Positions 13,974 through 14,090 of a stretch of DNA of 14,090 bases are shown here, piece after piece (within the stretch, counting starts at the first letter, position 1; every line of letters begins with the position of its first letter). Position numbers and translations under genes: made by a program. Below the pieces are notes generated by a model, which saw only the letters and a list, made by a program, of their open reading frames with translations, was not told the origin of the DNA and did no database searches. The DNA lies in contig DKYS01000027.1 in the NCBI GenBank assembly GCA_002493395.1, positions 1-14,090 of the forward strand. Reading direction: 5' to 3'. The DNA is from Turicibacter sp. UBA7094 (GTDB lineage: Bacteria; Bacillota_I; Bacilli_A; MOL361; Turicibacteraceae).

Positions 13974-14047
13974 CGGAGGCATCAATCGGACGTGAACCGC
14001 TGATTGAGAAAGTTCTATCTCTCACCGTACCTCTTAGGTATGATACC
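13974..14047 (-). pseudogene. Degenerate tRNA-Cys-like sequence (tRNA pseudogene or tRNA-like RNA)
   Basis: On the minus strand 74 bases can be laid out like a tRNA. GGTATCA (14047-14041) pairs with TGATGCC (13984-13978) in a 7-base-pair acceptor stem with one wobble, followed by T at position 73 and CCG in place of CCA. TA and an AAGAGGTAC D-loop with GG follow. The anticodon arm can form GAGAGA/TTTCTC with an unusual 6-base loop TAGAAC. The T arm is damaged: the loop is TTCACGT (the invariant A58 is lost) and the stem has a mismatch. Its last 17 bases match the neighbouring tRNA-Cys end at 14 positions. The anticodon cannot be read with certainty, and the D stem is poor. It is most likely a decayed duplicate of tRNA-Cys; a retained tRNA-like RNA is the alternative. 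Confidence 0.6.
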
Positions 14048-14071
14048 CTCTTCTTTTACTTTTTAATTTGT

Positions 14072-14090
14072 TGGAGGCGCCAATCGGATT
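14072..14090 (-). tRNA. tRNA, probably tRNA-Cys, 3' end only (cut by window edge)
   Basis: The minus strand ends with AAT (T-loop), CCGAT (T-stem 3' arm), TGGCGCC (acceptor 3' arm), T, and an encoded CCA at 14074-14072. A GGCGCCA...TGGCGCC acceptor stem with U at position 73 is typical of bacterial tRNA-Cys, whose synthetase requires U73. The anticodon lies outside the window. It is 24 bases upstream of the degenerate tRNA-like sequence and shares its terminator. Confidence 0.8.

Overview
The window looks like chromosomal DNA of a low-GC Gram-positive bacterium (Bacillota). It is AT-rich, has strong AAGGAGG-type ribosome binding sites and T-rich intrinsic terminators, and carries a tandem glycine riboswitch. 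A small protein resembling the sporulation protein Cse60, a TcyP-type cystine carrier, a LemA/TPM pair and a YwaF-type membrane protein all fit this. The genus cannot be fixed; a Turicibacter-like or Bacillus-relative genome is a guess. No insertion sequences, CRISPR array or phage genes were seen.

Layout. 1-134 (-) is the N-terminus of a CorA-type metal transporter that runs off the left edge. 542-1288 (+) encodes a beta/alpha-barrel protein with its own promoter and terminator. 1486-3091 (+) is a two-gene unit: an ABC/AAA-type ATPase followed one base later by a Toprim-like protein, the best candidate for an undescribed (possibly defence) system. 3197-3682 (+) is an unknown 161-residue protein that shares a bidirectional terminator with the TcyP-like carrier (3713-5107, -). 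A two-helix membrane protein of unknown role lies upstream of that (5207-5926, -).

6044-7426 (-) is an AGCS-family sodium/amino-acid symporter. Its leader holds a sigma-A-type promoter, two glycine aptamers in tandem and a terminator, so glycine is the likely substrate. Next come two small membrane genes in one operon (7869-8777, -). A 400-base gene-free stretch follows, with a direct repeat and overlapping inverted repeats, and then the Cse60-like gene (9178-9366, +). A small cupin gene (-) and an mgtC-like gene (+) are divergent around a perfect 12-base inverted repeat.

The right part holds a LemA then TPM-domain pair (12026 to 10601, -), a YwaF/TIGR02206-type membrane protein (12185-12988, -), about 550 bases without a clear gene, and a small unknown gene with its own terminator (13545-13820, -). 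At the right edge is the 3' end of a tRNA, most likely tRNA-Cys (-). Just downstream of it is a degenerate tRNA-like sequence of about 74 bases that ends almost like the tRNA-Cys, followed by a terminator.
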